Shown here: positions 35,522 through 42,904 of the stretch, piece after piece
Numbering within the stretch: position 1 is the stretch's first letter
How the letters are laid out: each line of letters begins with the position of its first letter
Origin: PRDV01 sp963710865
Lineage (GTDB): Bacteria; Babelota; Babeliae; Babelales; Babelaceae
Reading direction: 5' to 3'
Assembly (NCBI GenBank): GCA_963710865.1
Contig: CAVQBR010000002.1
Location: 310,001-374,000, forward strand
DNA: 64,000 nt
Notes under the pieces: model-generated
What the model saw: only the letters and a program-made list of their open reading frames with translations
Database searches by the model: none
What the model was told of the DNA's origin: nothing
Made by a program: the position numbers and the translations under genes

Positions 35522-36601
35522 ATGCTAAAAATATTACCACCATTCATAGTACTTGGCCTGCTGATGAGTTGTTGGTCAGTACGATGTATGAAATTAGCCA
35601 CCAGCAGAGATATTTTCGATAACGCTGACATTTTGGCGTCCATGAGTCATGCACCCGATAGCCGCCTCTCCCATCTACCTAAAGAGGTAGTCCAGCTTTG
35701 CGTTCTTCCATATATTCTTTTCTCTGATGCTAATCGTCAGCATTATACGCAACTGCATATTGCTGCCTACTTAGGATACGACCTTACAGAGCTTATACGA
35801 GCAGAAACAGACTTAAATAGGCCTATAGCTGACAAGCTCTATACTCCATTACATCTAGCAGCCATAGCTGGTAATACGCGAGCGATTGAACAATTATTGG
35901 CTGCTGGTGCCAATATAGAGAAAACTGCAAACAGGGGGTGCACTGCATTGATGCTTACAGCCATGCGTGGTCATGTAGACGCTGTTGAAAAATTATTAGA
36001 AAATGATGCGCCAGTCGATCCCTCAAATTGGGATCACTGCACCGCCTTACACCTTGCTACAATTCACGGTCACTTCGAAGTTGTTGTTGCATTATTGAGC
36101 GCAGGCGCTGAAGTAGACTTCAGAAATTCCTACGAAATGACGTCCTTGAATATAGCCGTAAATACGGGCAATACAGGTATAGCTACGCTCTTATTAGCAC
36201 GAGGAGCTCTGGTAAATGAACAAATCTGTCAATATGATGGTCTTCCAGAAAGTGAATATATCGACAGGTTTCAACGTCTATGCGCAAAAGATAGTAAAAA
36301 CGATAATCCAGAACACGAGCCTTACGCGAGGTTAGGACTTGCCCCCTTGCATTTTGCTGTAGCAGCAGGTCGGCCTAGCATGGTCGGTTTATTACTAAGC
36401 CAGGGAGCACTAGTAAATTTAGCAAATACGATAGGACAACGGACTGCACTTCATTTTGCCGCATTGTATGGCAAAACAGATGCTATAGTGGTACTATTGC
36501 ATGGAGGAGCTAACAAAGACCTGAAGGATCGCTGGGGACAAACTGCCAGAGACATCGCACTTCAGCACGGACACGTTGACTGTGCTCAATTGCTGGCTTA
36601 G
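35522..36601 (+). CDS. exported ankyrin-repeat protein with F-box-like segment
   Basis: This 359-residue protein starts with a hydrophobic signal (MLKILPPFIVLGLLMSCW) behind AAAGGA. Residues about 48-66 (SRLSHLPKEVVQLCVLPYI) resemble the LPxExxxxIL core of an F-box. Ankyrin repeats run from about 78 to the end, with canonical units such as TPLHLAAIAGNTRAIEQLLAAGANIE and TALHLATIHGHFEVVVALLSAGAEVD, interrupted by a 35-residue insert near 250. An exported ankyrin protein suggests a host-targeted binding role (inference). The gene belongs to the inserted accessory segment. Confidence 0.85.
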   Translation: MLKILPPFIVLGLLMSCWSVRCMKLATSRDIFDNADILASMSHAPDSRLSHLPKEVVQLCVLPYILFSDANRQHYTQLHIAAYLGYDLTELIRAETDLNRPIADKLYTPLHLAAIAGNTRAIEQLLAAGANIEKTANRGCTALMLTAMRGHVDAVEKLLENDAPVDPSNWDHCTALHLATIHGHFEVVVALLSAGAEVDFRNSYEMTSLNIAVNTGNTGIATLLLARGALVNEQICQYDGLPESEYIDRFQRLCAKDSKNDNPEHEPYARLGLAPLHFAVAAGRPSMVGLLLSQGALVNLANTIGQRTALHFAALYGKTDAIVVLLHGGANKDLKDRWGQTARDIALQHGHVDCAQLLA

Positions 36602-36634
36602 GTTCTAATGCCAGGCTTTTACCGATGAGAAGAG

Positions 36635-36653
36635 GGCGGGCTTACAGCCCGCC
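36635..36653. terminator. bidirectional-type hairpin between convergent genes
   Basis: GGCGGGCT-tac-AGCCCGCC, nearly the same as 33844-33862. It sits just past the end of the ankyrin gene and 4 bases from the end of the convergent stomatin-like gene. Confidence 0.6.
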
Positions 36654-36657
36654 GTTG

Positions 36658-37638
36658 CTATTGTGCTTCGTTTAACAATCTTTTGATCGCTGCGACTGAA
36701 CCACCAAGACCGCTTGCTTCGTACGGAAGAATAATCAACTTATTATCCTTGCCTTCCATAAGAACCGGCAATGTCTTTATGTACTGCAATGCAGCCAAAT
36801 ATGACAAGGGATCTTGATCAGGAGTTGCCGTCTTAATAAGCCCTATCGCCTTGGCTTCCGCTTCGATAATCTTAAACCGAGCCTCTGCTTCACCTTGAGC
36901 ATTAATAACACGAGATTCTGCGGCACCACGAGCACGCAGTACGCTCGACTCTCGTTCCCCTTCAGCCTGCAAAATAGCCGCCTGTTTTGCACCTTCAGAT
37001 TCGAGAATGATTGCACGACGATCCCGTTCTGCACGCATCTGCTTTTCCATCGCAATACGAATATCGAGCGGTGGATTGACCTCCTGCAGCTCAACTCGAT
37101 TTACTTTCACGCCCCACTTATCAGCAGCCTCCTCTAAAATATGGCGCAGCTTTTCGTTGATGGCGTCCCTTGAAACGGATGATTCATCAAGATCTAATGA
37201 TCCTATGACGTTACGCAGCGTTGTCTGCGTTAACTTTTCAATCGCTTCTGGGAAATTAGCCACTTCATAAATTGCCCGTTTTGGATCGGTAATTTGATAG
37301 TAGACTAACGCATTAATTTCCATCGTCACGTTATCTTTTGTAATAACATTCTGCTTTGGAAAGTCATGCACCGTTTCACGCAAATCAAGCCGATACATAG
37401 TTCTTGCATGCCGATAATAACGCTTATCTGGACCTATACTGAAAAAGCTCCAGACCACTTCACGCGGACGCTCTAAGAAGGGCATCACAAGGTGCAGGCC
37501 GGGCCCGAGCACACGATCATAGCGTCCTAATCGTTCAATAATAATTGCTTCAGATTGTTGCACTAAATAGACCGATTTGAGTAAAACTATACAGGCCAAT
37601 GCAATGAGAAGCACTACAAATACCGTAAATACCATCAT
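36658..37638 (-). CDS. SPFH/stomatin-family membrane protein (QmcA-like)
   Basis: This 326-residue protein has an N-terminal membrane helix (residues 1-22). The SPFH core follows: VQQSEAIIIERLGRYDRVLGPGLH, NVITKDNVTMEINALVYYQITDP, then LRNVIGSLDLDESSVSRDAIN. A coiled-coil flotillin-like stretch rich in EGEREA-type motifs (215-270) and a short tail end it. SPFH proteins form membrane-bound ring assemblies that organise membrane proteins or proteases. It is 11 bases downstream of its usual partner NfeD. Fragments of this gene occur at 33863-33940 and 41082-41539. Confidence 0.94.
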   Translation of the reverse strand: MMVFTVFVVLLIALACIVLLKSVYLVQQSEAIIIERLGRYDRVLGPGLHLVMPFLERPREVVWSFFSIGPDKRYYRHARTMYRLDLRETVHDFPKQNVITKDNVTMEINALVYYQITDPKRAIYEVANFPEAIEKLTQTTLRNVIGSLDLDESSVSRDAINEKLRHILEEAADKWGVKVNRVELQEVNPPLDIRIAMEKQMRAERDRRAIILESEGAKQAAILQAEGERESSVLRARGAAESRVINAQGEAEARFKIIEAEAKAIGLIKTATPDQDPLSYLAALQYIKTLPVLMEGKDNKLIILPYEASGLGGSVAAIKRLLNEAQ

Positions 37639-37649
37639 GATATTCCTTT

Positions 37650-38078
37650 CTACGTAAGTTTCCGTACAACTACATGTGAGCCAGCAGCACTCACTACTTC
37701 AATACTTACTCCTACCTCAATGCGTTCACCTTTTGATGGGACGGCTGCCCAGAGTTCCCCATCAAGCTTTACCCATCCTTTTTTATATTCAGAGAGCTCT
37801 TCTACCACGATGCCCTTTTTGCCTACCACCGCGTAGACATTCGTTGCATGTAAGGTATCTTTCATCCGAGTAACATAGCGCCTCAAGAGAAAAAAGAGTC
37901 CTACTGTCACAGCGATGAACACCAGATATTCTGCCATAAGACTGATATCAAACCAACTTATAACGGCCGCAGCAACCGCACCACCCGAAATTGATATGAA
38001 AAAGAACAGGCCTGGAGAACTCAGCTCTGCGAGAACAGTTGCGATGAATACAAGAATCCACCATGTCAAACTTGTCAT
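37650..38078 (-). CDS. NfeD-family membrane protein
   Basis: This 142-residue protein has an N-terminal part with two or three membrane helices (residues 5-75) and a C-terminal OB-fold domain (VGKKGIVVEELSEYKKGWVKLDGELWAAVP). NfeD proteins pair with SPFH proteins. In this arrangement (short NfeD plus stomatin) they act in membrane quality control. The ATG at 38078 has GAGGTG upstream. First gene of the two-gene operon. Confidence 0.92.
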   Translation of the reverse strand: MTSLTWWILVFIATVLAELSSPGLFFFISISGGAVAAAVISWFDISLMAEYLVFIAVTVGLFFLLRRYVTRMKDTLHATNVYAVVGKKGIVVEELSEYKKGWVKLDGELWAAVPSKGERIEVGVSIEVVSAAGSHVVVRKLT

Positions 38079-38210
38079 GATACACCTCGCGCTTTATATG
38101 TAAAGAAATTGATGAAGATAAGAGGAACACACCGATTCCATAGTTGAATAAGGATTATAAATAAGTATACTATGATCTAAGAGATAAGTCGAGCCTTTGA
38201 GGAACAAGCG

Positions 38211-38981
38211 ATGCAGACGCAGAAGGTAACTATTTATATCCATGGAACGCTTCCTCCCGCACCCGTGATGCGCATTCCGCTCATTCACGCTTTCTTCTTC
38301 TGTCCCCCAGGCCTAAGTAAGGCAACAAATCTTAATTCTACCTATCATTTGAGCATTCTTGCTCGCTCCATATGCCCCTCACCCGATCTGTTTGAGCATT
38401 TCTATTTTTTTGGTTGGTCCGGTTACTTACGCTTTAGTGAGCGAAAAAAAGCTGCAGCTGACCTCAATAAGCAACTCACTATCCTCCAAGATCAGTACCG
38501 AGTAGATGCCATCGAACCCGAGTTTACACTTATCACCCACAGTCATGGAGGTAATGTTGCTCTCTTCCTTGCAGAGGAATCTCCCGACTTACCTCTCGAG
38601 CTTGTACTCCTTGCCTGCCCAGTACAAAAGCGAACGGAGCAGCTAGCGTTTCATCCTCGATTTAAGCAGGTATTTTCGATCCATTCTCATAGAGATCTCT
38701 TGCAAATCATCGACCCTCAAGGCTTACATGGTTTTCTTGAGAGCCTTAAAAAGCATGGGCTTGAATTTACACTCTCTCACCTAAAACAGTTAGGGCCGTT
38801 ATTTTCATCACGCCATTTCCCCGAAGCCCCCCATATTATTCAGCTCAATGTAAAACACAAACATAGAGAGCTTCTACACATAGAGTTTCTCTTGCCTGAA
38901 TTTATAGCACTCGTTCCTTCATTAATCGAACGTATGAAAGCACATAAAGACAGCTCTGAACTTACGTATATTTGGAAATAG
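38211..38981 (+). CDS. alpha/beta-hydrolase-like protein
   Basis: This 256-residue protein starts with ATG behind GAGGAAC. The segment FTLITHSHGGNVALFLAEE (residues about 105-123) is a lipase/esterase nucleophile elbow of the form HSHGG. The preceding YRVDAIEPEF and following ELVLLACPV strands fit an alpha/beta-hydrolase core. Acid and His positions are unclear (candidate HSHRD near 165 and HKHRE near 222). The substrate is unknown, possibly a lipid or ester. No signal peptide, so cytoplasmic. Confidence 0.7.
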   Translation: MQTQKVTIYIHGTLPPAPVMRIPLIHAFFFCPPGLSKATNLNSTYHLSILARSICPSPDLFEHFYFFGWSGYLRFSERKKAAADLNKQLTILQDQYRVDAIEPEFTLITHSHGGNVALFLAEESPDLPLELVLLACPVQKRTEQLAFHPRFKQVFSIHSHRDLLQIIDPQGLHGFLESLKKHGLEFTLSHLKQLGPLFSSRHFPEAPHIIQLNVKHKHRELLHIEFLLPEFIALVPSLIERMKAHKDSSELTYIWK

Positions 38982-39079
38982 CATGGCAAGTAGTTTTCAA
39001 GCTATAAGTGACATTAAAGCCAAAATAACACGCAAATTATTCATGATATTATTGTGGGTCAGAATACCACAATAATCCT

Positions 39080-39341
39080 AGATAGCCGCTATTCTAATTT
39101 ACCGCAGCAGCCGACAAAAGCCGCATTACACCAGCATGAAAATTTTGAGACCAATCAACAATGGTGTTGCTCCCCTATTAAGGGCTCTATTCTTATCTGC
39201 TCCTGCAGCGAGCAATGCCCCCACCACGGTTGCATGACCATTCAGAGCTGCTTCGAACAATGGTGTTTCTCTATCGTCATTGTCTCATTCAAATCTGGCC
39301 TGCAGTTAATAGGGTTTTGATCGGTGCAGTACAAACCATTT
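39080..39341 (-). pseudogene. degenerate ankyrin-repeat relic
   Basis: Read on the minus strand, this stretch contains pieces of ankyrin repeat in shifting frames: ETPLFEAALNGHATVVGALLA, AGADKNRALNRGATPLL, and a decayed LLTAGxDLNE. Stops and frameshifts break every frame. It continues the repeat array of the gene upstream and is either its old 3' end or a decayed tandem copy. Confidence 0.65.
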
Positions 39342-39536
39342 CTAGTTGTGATAAGCAATAAGGCGTGCCACATCAGCATGAAGATTCTGAGCCGCAATCG
39401 ACAATGGCCCTGTTCCGTCATTGCGGGCAATGTTCTTATCTGCCCCCGCAGCTAACAGAGTTTGTACCACTTCTTCATAACCTCTCTCAGCTGCTGCAAA
39501 CAATGGTGTTTCTCCAGCGTCATTCACCCTATTCAA
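39342..39536 (-). CDS. frameshifted C-terminal end of the large ankyrin gene
   Basis: These 64 residues carry two more ankyrin repeats (GETPLFAAAERGYEEVVQTLL, AGADKNIARNDGTGPLSIAAQ) and a normal-looking end, ARLIAYHN. They join the preceding 449-residue frame if one base is added in GCAGGGGCGAT near 39535-39545. There the expected GADLNR reads GAI-stop. No ribosome site of its own, so it probably is expressed only by frameshift or is lost. Confidence 0.65.
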   Translation of the reverse strand: MNRVNDAGETPLFAAAERGYEEVVQTLLAAGADKNIARNDGTGPLSIAAQNLHADVARLIAYHN

Positions 39537-40882
39537 ATCGCCCCTGCAGCTAATAGGGTCTGCACCACTGCAGTCTCACCATTTCGAGCTGCTGCAAATA
39601 ATGGTGTTGATCCGTCGCTACGTGCCTTATTCGGATCTGCTCCTGCCATCAATAACATCTGAACCACCGCATCACGACCTGACCCCGCTGCCGCACACAA
39701 TGGCGTTTCTCCAGCGTCATTGGCCTTACCCAAATCTGCTCCCGCACCTAACAGCGCTTGTACCACCGCAACACGACCATAGCGAGCTGCAATAAGCAAA
39801 GGTGTTGATCCGTCGCTACGTGCCTTATTCATATCTGCTCCCGCCACCAATAACATCTGAACCACCGCATCACTACCTGACCCCGCTGCCGCACACAATG
39901 GCGTTTCTCCACGACAAGCGGCTCCATTTATGTCTGCTCCTGCAGCCAGCAAAATCTGGACCACTTTAACGTGACCATTCAAAGCTGCTTTAAACAATGG
40001 GGTTACTCCACCATGAACGGCCCCCTCCAAATCTGCTCCCGCTCCCAATAAAATCTGGACGACCGCATCACGACCAAACCCAGCGGCTGCAAACAATGGC
40101 GTGGCTCCACGACAATCGGCTCCATTTATGTCTGCTCCTGCAGCCAGCAAAATCTGGACCACAGCAGCGTGACCATTCATAGCTGCTCGAAACAATGGTG
40201 TTTCTCCGGCGACATTGGCCTTATTGATATTTGCCCCTGCCGCCAACAAAGCCTGGACCGCTGCATCACAACCATTCGAAGCTGCCGCAAACAACGGTGT
40301 TTCTCCATTGTCTTTGGCCTTATTCAAATCTGCCCCTGCAGCTGACAAAGCTTGAATCACCGCAGAATGACCTTTCAAAGCTGCGACAAACAATGGCGTT
40401 CTTCCCCAACGAGTAGACTTATTCATATCTGCTCGTGCCGCCAATAAAACCTGGACCACTTTAACGTGACCATTCAAAGCTGCTTTAAGCAATGGTGTTT
40501 CTTCATTCCAATTAGCCTTATTCAAATCCGCCCCTGCCGCGGATAAAATCTGAACCACTGCATCTCCACCATTACAAGCGGCTGCAAACAATGGTGTTTC
40601 TCCATTTCGGTTGGCCCTATTCATATCTGCTCCTGCCGCCAATAAAACCTGGACCACTTCAGCGTGATCATTCTGAGCTGCTGCAAACAATGGTGTTGGC
40701 CCGCCCAAATGGGACTCATTCAAATCTGCTCCCGCAGCTAACAAGGCTCGGACCTGTGTAGCCTGACCGTAATAGGCTGCTATAAACAACTTTTCCTCCG
40801 AAACACTTGCCATTCCTTGAATGGTGGCAGCAGGTACCAATTGAGCAAAAATAATGAGTGCTAGATTTATCTTGTGAAGCAT
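39533..40882 (-). CDS. exported ankyrin-repeat protein, 13 repeats, ends in a frameshift
   Basis: This 449-residue protein has a signal peptide (MLHKINLALIIFAQLVPAATIQG). The rest is 13 consecutive 33-residue ankyrin repeats of near-consensus type (GETPLFAAAxNGxDAVVQxLLAAGADxNKA). DNA repeats of 99 bases are clearly visible, so units are being homogenised and can slip. The stop after LLAAGAI is caused by loss of one base. Two further repeats follow in the next frame. Ankyrin arrays bind proteins; export suggests an extracellular or host target. Orphan gene with its own promoter. Confidence 0.85.
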   Translation of the reverse strand: MLHKINLALIIFAQLVPAATIQGMASVSEEKLFIAAYYGQATQVRALLAAGADLNESHLGGPTPLFAAAQNDHAEVVQVLLAAGADMNRANRNGETPLFAAACNGGDAVVQILSAAGADLNKANWNEETPLLKAALNGHVKVVQVLLAARADMNKSTRWGRTPLFVAALKGHSAVIQALSAAGADLNKAKDNGETPLFAAASNGCDAAVQALLAAGANINKANVAGETPLFRAAMNGHAAVVQILLAAGADINGADCRGATPLFAAAGFGRDAVVQILLGAGADLEGAVHGGVTPLFKAALNGHVKVVQILLAAGADINGAACRGETPLCAAAGSGSDAVVQMLLVAGADMNKARSDGSTPLLIAARYGRVAVVQALLGAGADLGKANDAGETPLCAAAGSGRDAVVQMLLMAGADPNKARSDGSTPLFAAARNGETAVVQTLLAAGAI

Positions 40883-40959
40883 GTTGTTTCCTCGCTATAA
40901 GTAGTATTACAATTTTTTATACACTCCGAACTCTCAGCTTGCGCAGAAATTCACTTTTT

Positions 40960-40987
40960 AGTCTAGCAAAAGTTGACATTTTGTCAA
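40960..40987 (-). promoter_or_regulatory. promoter and operator-like dyad of the large ankyrin gene
   Basis: On the minus strand TTGACA (40987-40982), a 16-base spacer and TAGACT (40965-40960). The -35 is one arm of a perfect 7-bp inverted repeat GTTGACA-TTT-TGTCAAC (40972-40988), so a repressor could bind there. Confidence 0.5.
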
Positions 40988-41081
40988 CGCCCAAACAATT
41001 TTTCATCCGATTAGTCGGGCTCATCATTTTTCATTCTCTAGTGGTGCCGTTCATAAATAACCGTGCTACCCCCTATTGCAG

Positions 41082-41539
41082 TTTACTTTCACGCCCCACT
41101 TATCATCTGCTTCCTCTAAAATATGGCGCAGCTTTTCGTTAATAGCGTCTCCAGAAACGGATGATTCATCGAGATCTAATGATCCTATGACGTTGCGCAG
41201 TGTTGTCTGCGTCAACTTTTCAATCGCTTCTGGGAAATTAGTCACCTCATAAATTGCCTGCTTGGGATCGGCGATTTGATAGTAGACTAACGTATTAATT
41301 TCTGATCGTCACGTTATCTTAAGTGATAACATTCTGCTTTGGAAAGTCATGTACCGTCTCACGCAAATCGAGCCGATACATGGTTCTTGCATGCCGATAA
41401 TAGCGCTGGTCTGGACCTATGCTGAAAAAGCTCCAAACCAGTGTTACGTGGACGCTTTAAAAAGGCCATCACGAGATGGAGGCCAGCTCTAGCACACGAT
41501 CGTAGCATCCTAACTGTTCAATGATAATTACTTCAGACT
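41082..41539 (-). pseudogene. relic of the 5' half of the stomatin-like gene
   Basis: The DNA is closely similar to about 37100-37556 of the intact gene. For example ACTTTCACGCCCCACTTATC, then the run AAAATATGGCGCAGCTTTTC, and the ATCTAATGATCCTATGACGT stretch are shared. It has small insertions and deletions (as near 41300 and 41440) that destroy the frame. It is an orphan copy 4 kb from its source. Confidence 0.85.
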
Positions 41540-41830
41540 TTAACTTTCGATGGTACTGACACCACTAACGAACCCCTCACAGTTCTTCTTTCATCAACCA
41601 AGTCAAATGTAGAAACCTGGATCGGGAAAGATCTCATCTTAGAGATTTGCGTAACCTCCGCAGACAGCGATGAGGCTCAATTATTTGTGACAGGTCCTGG
41701 CAACTTCAGCTATACAGGTACAATCGCCTTAGACGGAACCCCACATCCAGTTCTTGTAACTGACTTTGCAAGAAGTTCTTCTGCCGGCTGCTACTTTTTA
41801 GCTGTTGTTGATGCGAGGGGATTATCGTGA
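41539..41830 (+). pseudogene. relic of the C-terminal domain of a Cys-rich exported protein
   Basis: Open frame without a start codon translates to DLILEICVTSADSDEAQLFV, TGPGNFSYTGTIALDGTPHP and SSAGCYFLAVVDARG, ending in TGA at 41828. This matches the C-terminal domain of the three Cys-rich proteins (DTLMLEICATS, TGPASFSYSGPITL, NAGCYYVTVVDANG). It directly abuts the stomatin relic on the other strand. Confidence 0.85.
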
Positions 41831-42007
41831 CAAATCTAGACTGTTCGGCCAGAGTGGCCCTGCGCAAATGTTGCATCCTTATAGATACACATCATTGCTC
41901 CATTTCCAGGCATCTTCACCGGCTCGGTCAGTTTGACGAGAGGTACAGGTTTATCTATTCCATTAGCAGGGCTAGATTACATTTCTTTATAACACTTTGG
42001 ATCAATC

Positions 42008-42796
42008 ATGAACGTAAAACTATTCATAGGCTGGGCGCTCCTCTTTCTCATTCCAGCATGCAATAAATCAGCAAGCACTCCACCAGCTACGCTATTTGTA
42101 CAACTAGTACTGGATTCTTCAGCACTTGACCAGATAAGAAAGACAATTACACCCCTCATAAACGATAGTATTAAAGCAGAACTTGGTTTGGATGCTGCTT
42201 ATAACTTTCAGTTTTTTTCTCCCAAAGAACGCCAAGCTTTAACCATTTATTCCATTGAAGACGTACCAGAAAATGCCAAGCCCACGATTCTTTCTACGCT
42301 TGAGCCGATTTACACGACGTGCACAAACCTCCTGTCACATACAATAACCTTTGCTCATCAAGTTGATTTTTTTAGTGGCCCATTTAACATAAACGACGAA
42401 CTAGTAATTAAAGTCAATGACTCGGATAATTCCTTATCAAATTTGAACCGAGAGGTAAAAGCGCTATTGAATCTGGCTAATGAGCACTACCGGCAAAGAC
42501 ACGGCAAGGGCCTCTACGCTATTTCAAAAAGCGAAAGATATTCTTACGTTCCACATATTGGACTTGGTCGTGTACGATCCAATTCCATTAAGGAGCACAT
42601 GAAGGATTCTTCTGGTTTTGATGCATTATTCAGTCGCATACAAACGCGCATTAAAGAATTAGCAATATCTGTAATCAAAAATGTGCTTACCGCAGATAAC
42701 CAAACAATCATGTTCAACAAGGTATGTATTTTCGATTTGAAGGAGCGAATATGTATCAAGGAAGCAGCATTAAACAGCGACACTGCCCCTCAATAA
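42008..42796 (+). CDS. putative lipoprotein resembling 2H phosphoesterases
   Basis: This 262-residue protein has a lipoprotein-type signal (MNVKLFIGWALLFLIPAC, Cys18), so Lgt in this window could modify it. The body has the layout of LigT-like 2H phosphoesterases: an N-terminal strand-helix (TLFVQLVLDSSALDQIRKTI), a central FFSGPFNINDELVIKV, and YSYVPHIGLGRV, like the PHxTxxR motif at the second half-site. The first HxT motif is not intact (ALTIYS). Thus either a diverged member or an inactive binding protein. I call the family only tentatively. Confidence 0.5.
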   Translation: MNVKLFIGWALLFLIPACNKSASTPPATLFVQLVLDSSALDQIRKTITPLINDSIKAELGLDAAYNFQFFSPKERQALTIYSIEDVPENAKPTILSTLEPIYTTCTNLLSHTITFAHQVDFFSGPFNINDELVIKVNDSDNSLSNLNREVKALLNLANEHYRQRHGKGLYAISKSERYSYVPHIGLGRVRSNSIKEHMKDSSGFDALFSRIQTRIKELAISVIKNVLTADNQTIMFNKVCIFDLKERICIKEAALNSDTAPQ

Positions 42797-42829
42797 TAGG
42801 CTTGTTAACGATCTTGCAAAAATAAAGCT

Positions 42830-42854
42830 GATCTACTAATCTCGCAAGTAGATC
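42830..42854. terminator. hairpin between convergent genes
   Basis: GATCTACT/AGTAGATC (8-bp stem, 9-base loop) between the lipoprotein gene and the homospermidine synthase gene. No T-run; weak call. Confidence 0.3.
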
Positions 42855-42904
42855 CATCCAAGCGTCAGCTTAGACATCTTTCACTATACAATTTGAAAAT
42901 ACAG

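Noticed and set aside
36814..37270. Plus-strand frames of about 90-107 codons opposite the stomatin-like gene
   Set aside because: Antisense shadows of a gene with regular codon use; no ribosome sites and no protein-like features.
39533..40882. Regular 99-base repeats taken as a possible CRISPR array
   Set aside because: The repeats are in frame, code for ankyrin units of 33 residues and vary throughout; no constant spacer-repeat pattern.
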